Part shown: positions 1-10,710 of the stretch, piece by piece
Position numbering within the stretch: the stretch's first letter is position 1
How the letters are laid out: the number at the start of each line of letters is the position of its first letter
Assembly (NCBI GenBank): GCA_014607495.2
Contig: CP053165.1
Span: 1,854,906-1,918,905 of the forward strand
Source: Carposina sasakii
Lineage: Eukaryota > Arthropoda > Insecta > Lepidoptera > Carposinidae
Direction: 5' to 3'
Length of the DNA stretch: 64,000 nt
Program-made: the position numbers and the translations under genes
The notes under the pieces: model-generated
The model's input: the letters and a program-made list of their open reading frames with translations, nothing else
Told to the model about the DNA's origin: nothing
Databases searched by the model: none

Positions 1-93
1 TCATGAAAGTAGATGAAGAGAAAGATATGTGTCACGATCGTAGCAAGTGGAGATCCGTAATCTTTGCCTGCCCCTTCAGAAAAGGGGCATGTT
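1..93 (+). mobile_element. LINE 3' end fragment
   Basis: This stretch is nearly the same as 50538-50630, the C-terminal end of a decayed endonuclease-reverse-transcriptase ORF. Both encode a tail resembling 'MKVDEAKEVCQDRSKWRSV'. It is a 5'-cut copy running in from outside the window and codes for nothing complete. Confidence 0.75.
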
Positions 94-143
94 TCCCTAA
101 CAAAGAATATACATCTTGAAAATAACTAAGCAATATCTACTCC

Positions 144-414
144 TTCTATCTATTAGCCGCGTGGTGCCGGCAGAGTAGAATTCGTACCACCCCATGTCTG
201 CCCGTGGGTATCGTACGAGGCGATTAAGGGTTTCCAGAAGGTGGGCAGCAGCGCCTCCTGTGTTGATAACATAGTCCAAAATATAAACTGCGGTCACCAA
301 CCCGTCTGCCCAGCGTGGTGACTATGGGCAAATACCCCCCATGGCAGTCTTGTGGCGTACCCTGGGGGAGGCCTACGTCCAGCAGTGGACTGCAATAAGC
401 TGATGATGATGATG
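144..414 (-). mobile_element. Family B retroposon, copy 1 (about 270 bp, ATC-like tail)
   Basis: The minus strand runs from an (ATC)n-type tail through 'ttgcagtccactgctggacg' to 'gtggtgccggcagagtag'. A 9-bp direct repeat ATCTACTCC flanks it at 135-143 and 415-423. The tail and variable target duplication point to LINE-type retroposition. No polymerase III box was recognised, so it may be a SINE or a LINE 3' end. Confidence 0.75.
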
Positions 415-423
415 ATCTACTCC

Positions 424-1180
424 GTAAAATGTTTAGCTTTGAGATAAAAAGTAACTTTTGCTAGCGATAAACTATTGGAGATATTTGACTAAAGGCGCAA
501 TGCAAGGGTTTTGCTAGCATTCAATTAAGTATTATGCAAATAAGTGAAATAAGATACCATCGACTATGGAACCATTTAAAGGTGAATCGATAAAAGCTCT
601 AGAGACGATTTCTTCTGTATACTTCAGTATAAATATAGGTATATTGGGTTTGGTGTCATCAATTAATAATGTTAATCGAGATAATGTTTCACCAGCACCG
701 GTGGCATCATTTGAACTTCCGAATAGTAACGCCTAATACAATTAAGTAGATACTTGTTTCACAGAAGTCAACTAACTTCTTTTGGATGTTAAACTTCTCT
801 ATTTAGTTACGATAAACTTTTTCGTTCGCTATCAACTTATCACTGAACATCCACGATACTCTAAACATGTCTGTAGGATTCCCGCTACGATTCTGCTGTT
901 CTAGGTACTTATTTTTTATAGTCCTTTTACATTAGTGCCCGACTTTTCTCAATAGATTGAAATGTACTATGTCACTGATCGGTGTGACTGAAGCCCGAAG
1001 GCTTACGAGGTCCAACTCTACAAGGATTTGCGTGCCATATTGGCTGCGAGGGATATCGGCAATCCCACGACAAACTTCCGTTTAGAACTAAGTTGTATTA
1101 AAACTAGTTGCTTGTTAACTGCATTGTATTGTCCAGAGTTCACAATCATACAGCTGCCAGATTATAGGAATAAGTAGATT
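424..1180. other. No gene seen; degenerate repeat scraps
   Basis: The stretch is AT-rich. 706-747 matches the end of family E ('gaacttccgaatagtaacgc') and 857-905 is a weak match to family D. No ORF worth calling. Confidence 0.5.
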
Positions 1181-1183
1181 AAA

Positions 1184-1290
1184 GGGCTGATTTTTCCAAA
1201 CGTCAGGTAACCTATCAGAAGAATAAAGTTGGTGCTGTCCTTCTCTAAAACTTGATCATGATAGAGACAGCATCAAGTTTTATTCTTCAA
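1184..1290 (+). mobile_element. Family F hairpin MITE
   Basis: The two arms 'gaataaagttggtgctgtc' and 'gacagcatcaagttttattc' are inverted copies around a short loop. A second copy with the same arms lies at 17451-17566 and a fragment at 62023-62070. Confidence 0.6.
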
Positions 1291-1445
1291 ACTAGTGGAC
1301 GCCCGCGACTCCGTCCGCGTGGACTAGAGAAAAAACAAAATGTCGAAATTATCCGGGATAAAAATATATGTTTTTTTGTACTATATACTAACACTAGCAG
1401 CCCGCGGTTCCGGCTTCGCTCGGATATTCGACTTGTACAGCTGTA
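1291..1445 (+). repeat. Family C repeat heads
   Basis: 1291-1372 is the 5' part of family C ('actagtggacgcccgcgac' then 'aaatgtcgaaattatccggg'). 1403-1435 ('agcccgcggttccggcttcg') looks like a second head of the same broad class. Confidence 0.6.
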
Positions 1446-1447
1446 GT

Positions 1448-1660
1448 TTATAATTCGACACAACCATCAACGTTGTCTGCCCTCACGTGTCTGCCCGTTC
1501 GGGTCGCGCACCTCAACATGAGCCCACCCCCACCACCGCCGTCGCCGCCGCCGCGCGCCGCCACTCGCCGCCACTGTCGTGCTATGCGGACCGACCGACT
1601 GACACAACGACGGAACGCAGCCGCCGCCGCCGCCATCTCTGCCCTCGGCATTGTAAATGC
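1448..1660 (-). other. GC-rich island with a 62- to 67-codon ORF, status unknown
   Basis: About 180 bp rich in GCC/CGC triplets stand out from the AT-rich surroundings. On the minus strand an ATG preceded by 'gcagag' (1636) opens a frame starting MAAAAAAFRRC, then an Arg-rich stretch, then a Gly run (GGGDGGGGGG), and ends at 1448. The composition resembles a 5' exon or promoter island. However, the downstream plus-strand text ('cattgtaaatgcatcttgtg', 'aacataaaagtgttatg') could equally be an old LTR remnant. The Ala and Gly runs come from simple triplets, so coding is doubtful. Confidence 0.25.
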
Positions 1661-2379
1661 ATCTTGTGTATTAATATTAACATAAAAGTGTTATGATATG
1701 TATATATTCGGAATTCTCATTTCATCAGCTTTAATTTGATATGCATTTTGTTTTATGTTTATTGGTCTATGTCGGTAGGAACATCGAGTAATTGAAAAAT
1801 AAGATATTGGGCTCGTAAATTAAACTTGAACACCACTAAAATCGTTATTGTGGCTAAACCTTAAAGGATAGACATATGCTATCGCAGACTTTTTTTATAG
1901 AACTTTTTGAGAAGAATAATTCCCCCATACATTGTTATTCCTGTATTTTGAGTTATTTCAGCAGCGTACGCAATTTTTTTTGCAAGCCTCCAAAAAGCTC
2001 GTTTTTCTTCCGTCCGTCTGATAACTGTTACGATTCCTCTAATAATTTCTTAAGTAGGTACAACTAAAACATTATACTATAGAATCCCTGGAATGTCTTT
2101 TTCCATTTATTGAAAACCGCATTTTGAGCTATATGATATAGTATTTTTAGATCCTAGGTAACAAACATAGAACATTTTGGGCGCCCTTCGCAACCTCATT
2201 TTATACTATGTATAGATAGATAGATAAAATTAAATTTAATACTAACACTATGGGCACAAGCCTGAAATAAAAAGATTAATATTTTATTTTGTATTTTGGT
2301 GGCCATAAAAAGTTGCCTATATGTTTCAAAAATATAATATTTTGTGGGACCCTATAATATTTTTTCTCATGTTACAGAA
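1661..2379. other. AT-rich, no gene seen
   Basis: Contains a short (GATA)n run at 2213-2226 and no recognisable repeat or conserved ORF. Confidence 0.5.
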
Positions 2380-2381
2380 TA

Positions 2382-2759
2382 CAGGGTGATTTTTGGTCGT
2401 CAACGTTCCCGAAAATTACGGAATTTCCTCATCATCACGATCATTTTTCTCCATGGAAGCATAACTGGGAAGTGTTTCAAAATATTAGCGTCCAAAGTTG
2501 AGTAAATAGACTGCGTTTTTCTGTATAAATGCACATAGACGCACGTAGCAAGATTTTTTCACGAGAAATAATTAATATCTGTCTATAAAAAAACTAACAT
2601 AAACACTAGACACTATAAATTTCGCCCGAACAAGTAATTAATTTTTTTTTTTGAAAAAAAAAAAAAATTTTTCCCAGCATTTTTTTTGGCATAAACTTAC
2701 TTTATTTGATGTATAGAGTACGTACCCTTCGTTAATGGTGGCCACAAAAAAACAACCTG
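2382..2759 (-). mobile_element. Family A MITE, copy 1
   Basis: It has CAGGGTG-type termini flanked by TA on both sides (2380-2381 and 2760-2761). The internal sequence is shared with nine other copies in the window. The TA duplication and short imperfect inverted ends suggest a Tc1/mariner-like non-autonomous element. Confidence 0.85.
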
Positions 2760-2761
2760 TA

Positions 2762-2966
2762 TATTCCTGAAAACTGCATCAATCAGAATCGGTTCAGCCG
2801 TTTCTGAGATTAGCGTGCATAAACGCACAGACAAACAGACAAAAATTCAAAAATATAATATTTTGGGTACTACAAGTACTGCGTTGATAAAGGTCTCCTA
2901 TAATATTTTTTCTCATATATCTTCCATGTACAGACAGAGATCCGATACATTTGTTTATTATATGTA
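2762..2966 (+). repeat. Family C repeat, 3' part
   Basis: Starts 'ttcctgaaaactgcatca', then 'ggttcagccgtttctgag', and ends near 'tatcttccatgtacagac', in the same order as the full minus-strand copy at 13966-14216. Confidence 0.65.
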
Positions 2967-3568
2967 TAGATAGATGGGCTGTCTGACGTTTGAAAAAATC
3001 TGCCCTAAGAAATATAATTATTTAAGTCCATATAGTTAGATAACTGTGCTGCAATTACTTGCAAACTAACATATCAGCTATATAATATTTAGGCGTTTCG
3101 TTCTCCATATCGGCCATTTTTATCCTATGTTATATAACGGTGAGCTTACCCCCGCTTCTCGGGCAGGCACTGAATCTGCCAGAGCCTCGTACATTAAACC
3201 TAGATATATTTAAAAAATTAATTAATTAGATTACTTACAGAATAGAGAACTTACTTCGCGACAACTTCGGTTACTGAATGACTGACTAATTGACATACTT
3301 AGGGACTTTAACAAAGAATTTTCTTAAGAAAGAATCCTGAAATTTCTTCAGAAGCGGGATAAACGACATTTCGAAACTTTATGCGGACGAATTCGTGGGC
3401 GACCTAGCGACCTATTTAGCGTTATTTTCTCCATAGGCTTTTGATATTAATTAATTTGCATGTTTGTAAATGTCAATTTACCACATTAATAATTGTAATT
3501 AAAATATCCTTTGTTAGCCGATAATTAGGTTTATTTTGGTATATTTGTACGACTGTGTACTCCATGTA
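2967..3568. other. AT-rich, no gene seen
   Basis: No ORF or recognisable repeat. Confidence 0.45.
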
Positions 3569-3570
3569 TA

Positions 3571-3960
3571 CAGGATGTTTTTTTGTGGCCACCTTTAACA
3601 AAGGGTACGTATTCTATACATGAAATAAAGTAAGTTTATGCCAAAAAAAATGCTGGGAAATTTTTTTTTTTTTTTTTTTTTATTTAAAATTCCTTGATTG
3701 TGCGAAATTTATAGTGTCTAGTGTTTATGTTAGTTTTTTTATAGACAGATATTAATTATTTTTCGTGAAAAAATCCTGCTACGCGCGTCTATGTGCATTT
3801 ATGCAGAAAAACGCAGTCTATTTACTCAACTTTGGACCCTAATATTTTGGAAACCAGACGCACTTTCCAGACAGGTATGCTTCCATGGAGAAAAATGATT
3901 TACGTGATGATGAGGAGATTCCGTAGTTTTCGGGAACGTTGACGACCAAAAATCACCCTG
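3571..3960 (+). mobile_element. Family A MITE, copy 2
   Basis: Full-length at 390 bp. It begins CAGGATGTTTTTTTGTGG and ends CAAAAATCACCCTG, with TA on both flanks. Confidence 0.9.
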
Positions 3961-3962
3961 TA

Positions 3963-4056
3963 TATATAATCACGCCTTTATCCGTTACGGGGTAGGCAGA
4001 GCACCAAGGGCCGATAGAACCACATGGTGCCACTACTGACCGATTTTGAGGGTATA
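3963..4056 (+). repeat. Family G fragment
   Basis: Matches the first third of the complete copy at 13686-13956 ('cgttacggggtaggcagagc', 'accacatggtgccac'). Confidence 0.65.
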
Positions 4057-4306
4057 CTCCATGTAAATGCATACAAAATATGTTAGTTACAAAAATGTAC
4101 ACGGGAATTCTATAAAATAAAAATTATAATTTAATTTTCCCGTGGGACGTTTTGGATACAATGTGTACAATCCATGGAGTAGATAAACCGAAGAGATGCG
4201 GTAATAATATTTAATAATGAATTTTAATAATATTTAATGATGAAAAATAACGTTTCCAATAATGTAATTTCAAAAAGAGATGGTAAAATTTGCCACCCGA
4301 GTAATT

Positions 4307-4422
4307 GACCCGGTGGCTCAGTGGTAAGAGCGCTGGCACGGAATGCAGAGGTCGTGGGTTCGATTCCCATCCGGGTGAGGAATTTTTTCCATTTCTTTAT
4401 TAATAATTTTATAATAATATTT
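4307..4422 (+). mobile_element. tRNA-derived SINE fragment
   Basis: 4310-4379 has a D-arm/box A ('ggctcagtggtaagagc'), a T arm 'gtgggttcgattcccat' with box B, and an acceptor-like 3' strand 'ccgggtg'. The anticodon arm does not form a clean 5-bp stem and position 33 is not T, so it is not a working tRNA. The 30-odd bases after it ('aggaattttttccatttctt') recur after the same tRNA-like sequence at 24165-24262. That makes it a dispersed SINE, not a tRNA gene. Confidence 0.7.
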
Positions 4423-4978
4423 AATTCCACTCCTAAACATATTAAAATGGTTTCTGCATTTGAAAGTTCTTTGATTGATTTTTCCGGATTATCTAAGGGT
4501 CACTGTTTACTCAAAAGGCCCTGAATATTAATGTAGGTCGATTAAGGAAAAATCAATAGGAGTTGGCACAGCAACGTTCGTTCTTTGTAAGAGAAAGGGC
4601 ACATTAAGTAAAATGCTAGTAGATTGAACAAAATAGTTTTTTTTACATTAAATGATTACTCCTAAGTAATTTAGGAATCTTGCCATAATCTGGAAGAATG
4701 AACACGTGATTTGAGTCAATTTAATGAATAGGTTGTCACATTTTTATCACAACCTAAATAATACGTGCATAAATATACCTAGAAAATTATTGTGCGGTTG
4801 ATTAGAGGAAAGAAATACCATGGTAGGATGCAAATGCTAGCCAGTGATTGGTCCATATTGCGCTACATAAAAGTGAAGGTGTACCATTGATAATCATATC
4901 TCCTCCGTGTCTTACCTTCATGTACGAATCTGTCAGTATAGGAGCTAGCTGTGACACAAAGCGATCTTTTATATTATA
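4423..4978. other. AT-rich, no gene seen
   Basis: No conserved ORF. A weak 7-bp hairpin 'aggttgt...acaacct' lies at 4729-4755. Confidence 0.4.
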
Positions 4979-5162
4979 TACTAGTGGACGCCCGCGACTC
5001 CGTCCGGGTGGACTACAGAAAAAACAAAATGTCGAAATTATCCGGGATAAAAACATTTTCCCGGGATAGTAGCCTAAATGTTAAGTGGGACCTGTCACAA
5101 TATATTCGTGAAAACTGCATCGAAATCGGTTCAGCTGTTTCTGAGATTAGCGTGTTGTAAGC
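4979..5162 (+). repeat. Family C repeat
   Basis: Reads from 'ctagtggacgcccgcgac' through 'ggacctgtcacaatatattc' to 'tttctgagattagcgtg'. This matches 15172-15376 and the inverse of 36330-36518. Confidence 0.75.
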
Positions 5163-5198
5163 TCGGGTCCTTGCTATATAGAACTTAGTATCGAAAAA

Positions 5199-5235
5199 TT
5201 TCACCCGAGTGAGATATATTCTCACTCGGGTGAAA
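5199..5235. repeat. Perfect 15-bp hairpin
   Basis: TTTCACCCGAGTGAG (5199-5213) is the exact inverse of CTCACTCGGGTGAAA (5221-5235), with a 7-base AT loop. Confidence 0.9.
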
Positions 5236-5301
5236 AAAAAATCATTTTCTTCATAATATTTATAAATTTATAATAATATGAGTCAAGTCACTTTGCAGGC
5301 C

Positions 5302-5498
5302 TATTGGCTATCTTTTTTGACAGTTCATAGTGATCATCACTCAATGGAAAGTCAACAACTGGAAGCGGCATAATGCTTAATCTGAAGAAAATTTTGGCAA
5401 CACACACATACAAGTCACTTCCAGTTCAATAAGTTTCAATGAGTGAACATAACTATGAACTCTCAAAATAGCTATAGCAATATTGGCGATAGCCAATA
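5302..5498. mobile_element. Foldback MITE
   Basis: The termini TATTGGCTATC and GATAGCCAATA are exact inverses. Inside them, 'gacagttcatagtgatcatc' pairs imperfectly with 'gaacataactatgaactctc', so the whole 197 bp can fold back. No clear target duplication was found. Confidence 0.65.
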
Positions 5499-6306
5499 CG
5501 GGGGCTGCTTAGGCTTAGGCTTTCCTTGGGGATTCCAAACCTTGATATGGTTAACATCGCTTCGGAGCGTGTAGCCACTTAAACCCTTATAGTAACCCTA
5601 AAAACTATACATATATACATATAGTCACGCCCATTGTCACTCAAAGAGATTGGGCAGAATTGTGCAAAATACACACCCACTCTTCACTAGTTAGCTTTGT
5701 CAAGTCCCACGCGGTACGGGGTCAGCCAACGCCGCTTTTCGGGTACAAATACAACAATCTACCGACCGGTGATGAATCCTATAGGAAATACTTCAGTGCC
5801 ATTCAAAATAGGCATTACAAGCTTTTAGCATCAAAGCGTCGTCCGTTAAATAGGATACACTACGGGCAGGTGAGGTTGATTTCGGGTCCTAAGATTAGTC
5901 AAAACCCTAAAAATACTTTATTTATAAGCAAGTAACGGGAACATCGATGAGACAACTAATAATCTATATCGAAGGACCAACGGACAAAATCAGTCGTCCT
6001 TCACTGGTTTGCTGCCGATTATCTCGTTATTATCTCCCATCTAAATGAATCACTTTTAATTTGCGACAAAAGTTCTTATCCAACAAAAAATAAGTTGTTT
6101 TTCTCTCTTTATTTCACTAACATCGATTCGATATCGAGAGGGCTATAATCGGTCTGAAATAGTTGTTTTCTTCAGACCGAATGGCTAAGGAGTAAGAAAA
6201 AGAGTTTTTTCTCTGTAACTTTTTCATCTTTGAAACTTTATTTACAGCACAAATCAGAACAAGCCTAGCACAATGTAGTACAACCATAATTTTTTAAATT
6301 TCCAAA
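5499..6306. other. No gene seen; one repeat shared with 58 kb
   Basis: About 5600-5760 shares 'gggcagaattgtgcaaa...cgccgcttttcgggta' with 58040-58140, so it is a dispersed repeat. The 91-codon frame at 5660-5935 runs through it and is not credible. A perfect 10-bp hairpin TCGGTCTGAA/TTCAGACCGA lies at 6149-6180. Confidence 0.45.
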
Positions 6307-6765
6307 ATGGCGGTGCTAACTTCACATACATGGAAATCGAGAGCACAACGTGGATTAAAGTCTGCCATGTGCGTTGCTTCGCTTAGTCACACGAGTTCTA
6401 TTATTTTCGGGGACTCCCCCGTACTTTTGTCCGCACCGCTCTCTGCATGTCCTCGGTTATTCGGAGGACTTTTTGTACGCGGTACATTTAATCCCTCGTT
6501 TGCGTTAGGTACTCAATACACTTGTAAGCAATCTATTTTAGCGGACAAAAAGTCCGCATACTATCCCTCGTCTGCGCAAGCTATAAATGCCACATCATCA
6601 TCATCTTCCTGCCCTTTTTTCATTATTTATGGAATTGTGGATTGTGCGTTTATTTTTACGGCCGGCTACCTGCCTGACGATAATCCTCCTCGAGTAGATG
6701 CCAGCCCTCTTTGGGTAGGTCCTCCCATGCCACTTTTAGCGGGTACAGCTGTAAATTATCACTAA
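6307..6765 (+). CDS. 152-codon ORF, doubtful
   Basis: An open frame starts at ATG 6307 in a fair context (ccaaaATGG) and runs 152 codons rich in Ser, Ala and Pro. I recognise no domain, signal peptide or membrane segment. From about 6595 the DNA becomes 'catcatcatcatcttcctgc', which resembles the tail and start of a common repeat; that argues against a host gene. No splice or polyadenylation structure supports it. The likeliest explanation is a chance frame in repeat DNA. Confidence 0.12.
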   Translation: MAVLTSHTWKSRAQRGLKSAMCVASLSHTSSIIFGDSPVLLSAPLSACPRLFGGLFVRGTFNPSFALGTQYTCKQSILADKKSAYYPSSAQAINATSSSSSCPFFIIYGIVDCAFIFTAGYLPDDNPPRVDASPLWVGPPMPLLAGTAVNYH

Positions 6766-7392
6766 CAAGTTGCTAGGTAATCTGCTGATAGAATGCCTTG
6801 ATGATAAGAGATGCAGCTGATGTACGGCACAGGATATCTATGAATATTATATTAATGTGGAATTAAATTCTTTTAACGGAAATTACATTATTATGTAATT
6901 TGTTATTCCAACGAATAGTTTTCAAAAGACCTTCATTCAATTTATTTACCCTCTCTCACGTGAGGTGAAATCATGAGCTCAATGTGTCTCGATATTAGAT
7001 ATTCCTATAAAAGGGGCGGCTTCCCGCCCGAGTTTCAGATATTTAATTTATTTTCCGACGTAGGACTTATCCTGTAGCAGGGTCCTTGGCATTTACTCGT
7101 AAGTATTAGATAACATAATTTTTTTTAAACGAAAAACCGACTTCCTCCCAAAACTCGAACTTACTAAAGTAAAATTTTACTAAAGGGCAAATATATATTG
7201 CGTTAAGCCGTGTACGAAGTTTAGGAGGCATAATATTGTCAGATTTATATGCCAGCAAATGATTAAATAGGCCACATGACAAAAGAGAAAAAGGACTAGG
7301 CTTCGAAACTTTACGTCTGACAATATGATGATGATGATAATTATGATGACCTCCGACCGATTTCGGTCATGGCGACCACTTCTACTCCTAGA
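6766..7392. other. No gene seen
   Basis: Mostly AT-rich. 7136-7150 ('gaaaaaccgacttcc') resembles the inverse of the family J end. 7325-7392 is a short repeat with an (ATG)n tail and 'ccgaccgatttcggtcatgg'. Confidence 0.4.
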
Positions 7393-7530
7393 TATTACTA
7401 AGTTGACGTTCATGCTGGATCGGAGGCACTTGAGGTGGAATCGATCCAGAGTGCGTATGTGGCGACGGTACATGCACCACGCCTCGGAGGAATATAAGAG
7501 ATTTGGCAGCACAACAGCCATGTACACTCT
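7393..7530 (-). pseudogene. LINE reverse-transcriptase C-terminal fragment
   Basis: The minus strand translates from 7527 as [17 protein letters not shown], then [17 protein letters not shown]. This follows the 'LLYGSETW...RRHIK.LD.FH.RCLR' pattern after the RT domain of non-LTR endonuclease-reverse-transcriptases. The frame then leaves homology and runs into another repeat. Only about 45 codons survive. Confidence 0.7.
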
Positions 7531-7667
7531 TATTTAAGCAACATATAATAACACTCCTTCTTCCTGCCCTGTTCCCAATCATTTGGGGTCGATGCAATAT
7601 GTAGGTACTTTTCTTTCATTCATCCCTAAACTGTTACTAAAAAGTTCCACTATCTGTTTTTCGGCAG

Positions 7668-8092
7668 CTCCATCATCAGACCCTCGTTTCCTTTATATTA
7701 TGTGTAGCTGACCAAAATTCTCTATAAACATCTAAAAACGGACTACCCGTGCCCTTTATATTTGAGGATATCGCTAGATTCCTTAGAGATTCCATCATCA
7801 GATATTATGTTTTATATGTAGGTGATCAAAACGCTCAGTAAAAGTATAAAAACAGACTACATGTGCCTACAGTATTTGAGGATTGCCCTCGATTTCTCCA
7901 AGATCCCATCATCAGATCCTGGTATGGGACCAACCTGGAAGTATACCATGACCAACTAAATAAATAAAAAAAAATAAAAAAAAATGAAATCGGTTCATAA
8001 ACGAGGGAGTTCTGAGGTAACACACATAAAAAAAATTTAAAAAAACATACAGACGTATTGATAACCCCTCTTTTTGAAGTCGGTTAAAAAGG
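7668..8092 (+). repeat. Family J repeat, one partial and one full copy in tandem
   Basis: The full copy is at 7796-8092. It starts 'catcatcagatattatg', passes 'gattgccctcgatttctcc' and ends 'gaagtcggttaaaaa'. A diverged partial copy sits directly before it at 7668-7795. Another copy lies at 12851-13127. Confidence 0.7.
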
Positions 8093-8159
8093 CACGTAAT
8101 TTACCGGTGACGTTTCCGCATTCACGATTCTCTCAAGTTTTCTTTGCTCGGCACATATT

Positions 8160-8366
8160 GGTGTAGTTGGTTGTGACCCTGCTTGCGTGTCATAGGTTCT
8201 GGGTTCGAATCCCGGTAGGTGCAACATTGAAATTATGAATATAGATGTTTGTCTCCGAGTCATGGATGTTTCTATACTTATTTATGTATTTATATACCTA
8301 CCGATTACACCTGTGGAAGATCTTGACCTTAGGCATTTTACTGTGCGACTAAGTTAATGTACCTTG
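8160..8366 (+). mobile_element. tRNA-derived SINE (SINE1)
   Basis: The head carries a box-A-like 'tgtagttggttgtgac' and box B 'gggttcgaatcccggtag', followed by the body 'gtttgtctccgagtcatgga'. The same head and body occur at 38040-38154, continuing at 42405. Confidence 0.7.
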
Positions 8367-9147
8367 AGAATTCTTTGAATATTTATTTATTTACTGTTGA
8401 GAGGTTTATACGTCGACACTAGCGCTCCGGAAATATTAACGGCAAGGCGACTATATTATGTTGCTCAATTCCAATACAATTTCCCTACAGCGATAGATTA
8501 GAATGTGCACCTAACGGTCCGTTCAAACTTGTCCCGTATCTGCTCCGTATCGTAGCGGTGACCCATCTGTGCCGTAAAGATCCTGAGCTTGCCAAAGTTA
8601 CATCACGTCGCATCCCATGTTTGTTATTTAGATACGAGTATCTTCCCATGGCGGTCAAGATCAGCGAACGCGTTAACACCCTTTCTTTCTATTAGAGGAA
8701 ATGTATAATATATATTAAGAGCTTTGGAATTACTGACTTTAACTTATTACTTTTGTTTTGGCGATGAATAAAAAAATCTTAATATCCTAATCATTCTATT
8801 CCGACTTATTAAATAGATTCAAATCAGCTAAATTAAAAAATCGTACAAATTCGAATTCCAATTACCACATGCAATATCACAGTAGCGCCGCTGGCAATAT
8901 TTCCTACCACAGCCTGCCACCGATTTGCCAAATCCAACTCGTACTTGCACTCACACGTATCCGAGATACGACAAGTGGGAATCGTCTCTAACTGCATATT
9001 GCGCCGATTCCGGATCGTTTGAGATTATTCAGCGGATTGAAGATGCTTAATGGCGCGGAGAGATTTATCATACTTCCTAGTATAGGAGCGCGTGGATAAA
9101 TGAAAACAGCCGTTTTGTACCATTGGTCTCACGTACCGGGAACCCGT
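8367..9147. other. AT-rich, no gene seen
   Basis: No conserved ORF or recognised repeat. Confidence 0.4.
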
Positions 9148-9490
9148 TTGACTAGCGGCCGCCCGCGACTTTGCCCACGTAAATTTTATAGCATATGATC
9201 ATCATTATCATCATCATCATCAGCCTATTGCAGTCCACTGCTGGACGTAGGCCTCCCCCGGGCACGCCACAAGACTGCCATGGGGGATATTTGCCGATAG
9301 TCACCACGCTGAGCAGGCGGGTTGGTGACCGCAGTTTGTATTTTGGACTATGTTGTCAACACGGGAGGCGCTGCTGCTCACCTCTCGGAAATAGCCTATG
9401 ATATTACTGATGTATTAAGCTATTATACTTGCAAATTTGATCAAAGGCCGTTCAGTAGTTTTTGCGTGAAAGAGACACACAATCAAATTT
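9148..9490 (+). repeat. Family C-type repeat split by a family B copy
   Basis: The head 'actagcggccgcccgcgac' (9151-9180) resumes after 9403 with 'aggccgttcagtagtttttg'. The interruption is the family B copy at 9200-9391. Confidence 0.6.
9200..9391 (+). mobile_element. Family B retroposon, copy 2
   Basis: It begins with an ATC-rich tail and 'cagcctattgcagtccactg' and is cut at 'cacctctcggaa'. Flanking repeats TAGCATATGAT (9189-9199) and TAGCCTATGAT (9392-9402) differ at one base, as expected for an 11-bp target duplication. Confidence 0.8.
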
Positions 9491-9964
9491 ATTTTCAACA
9501 TAATTAAAATATTTTGATAGTTTATTACCTAAGCAGGGTTTCTTATTCTTATACGAGTACCTACCATTTAAATTATATTATTTTAAAACATTGACGTTTT
9601 TCTTATAAAACCAATTTTTACAAACAGACTTTCCACTGATTTCAAATCAAAATACAAAACACAAGTTCGAGACTGAGGGCCATTATAAAGTTAAGAATAA
9701 TTGGCACGTGCACAATTATTGTGCAATACATCAAATATTTATGAGATTATGAAAAGTGATTTATCTTCTAAGTATCATAAATGAATAATTTGAATTGATT
9801 GCCAAATAAACACAGCCGTTTGTTTCTCGGAACTTGATATTAAATTATAAAGATAATGCTTTTTATTATTTTAATAGGTACTGGATTTTTTTTACATACA
9901 TACTCGTACATGTTCTCACGCCTGCGTCCATATGGTTAGACATGTATTAGATGTATACAAAGTA
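9491..9964. other. AT-rich, no gene seen
   Basis: No feature recognised. Confidence 0.4.
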
Positions 9965-9966
9965 TA

Positions 9967-10327
9967 CAGGATGTTTTTTTGTTATCACTCTTAACGAAGG
10001 TACGTACTCTGTACATCAAATAAAATAAGTTTATGCCAAAAAAAAAATGCTGGGAAACTATGTAAATTACTTGATCGGGCGAAATTTATAGGGACCAGTG
10101 TTTATACTAGTTTTTTCATAGACAGATATTAATTATTTCTCATGAAAAATCTTGCTACACGCGTCAATGTGCATTTATGCGGAAAAACGCAGTCTATTTA
10201 CTCAACTTTGGACCCTAATATTTTGGAAACCAGACACTTCCCAGGTATGCTTCCATTAGGAAAAATGATCGTGATGATGAGGAGATTCCGTAGTTTTCGG
10301 GAACGTTGACGACCAAAAATCAGCTTG
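9967..10327 (+). mobile_element. Family A MITE, copy 3
   Basis: Starts CAGGATGTTTTTTTG after TA and ends 'aaatcagcttg' before TA. The last seven bases are mutated from CACCCTG. Confidence 0.85.
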
Positions 10328-10710
10328 TATAGTGAAATAAAGCTTTAATATAAAAATAATTTAAATCCGATACTAAAGAAACACACTCTAAAAAAGTCTG
10401 TCAACTCCCTTTGAATAAGACTTCCTATTGCTTTCGATTTCATCTACAAGCTCCAAGTCTATGCATACAGTTAGCAATTTGTAAGATACCCTATTTGCTG
10501 TCAACACTACTGATACATTCTAATATGGTGTATTTTAATATTGTCACATTTGTAAGCTCGTTGGAAAGCAGTTGCGATCTTCGGTTAGAGGAAATTATTT
10601 TTCCGTGTCGCTAGACGCGCTCTTGTATCTGTATGCAATGTTTGATTGAAGCTGGCGGAAGGTTGTACAATTATACTGGATGTAGCACAACGGGTATGTT
10701 AAACAAAATG
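10328..10710. other. AT-rich, no gene seen
   Basis: An open frame at 10411-10614 has no recognisable feature. Confidence 0.4.

Noticed and set aside
4307..4380. tRNA gene
   Set aside because: Box A, box B and a T arm are present, but the anticodon stem does not pair cleanly and position 33 is not T. The 3' flank is shared with 24165-24262, so it is a SINE.
5660..5935. 91-codon gene
   Set aside because: The first part is a dispersed repeat also found at 58040-58140, where the frame is not kept.
6307..6765. Host gene of 152 codons
   Set aside because: No domain, no exon structure, and the 3' half overlaps repeat-like DNA with a CAT run. Kept only as a low-confidence ORF.
9195..9401. ORFs containing 'LQSTAGRRPPPG'
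   Set aside because: They are translations of family B repeats and recur at every B copy.
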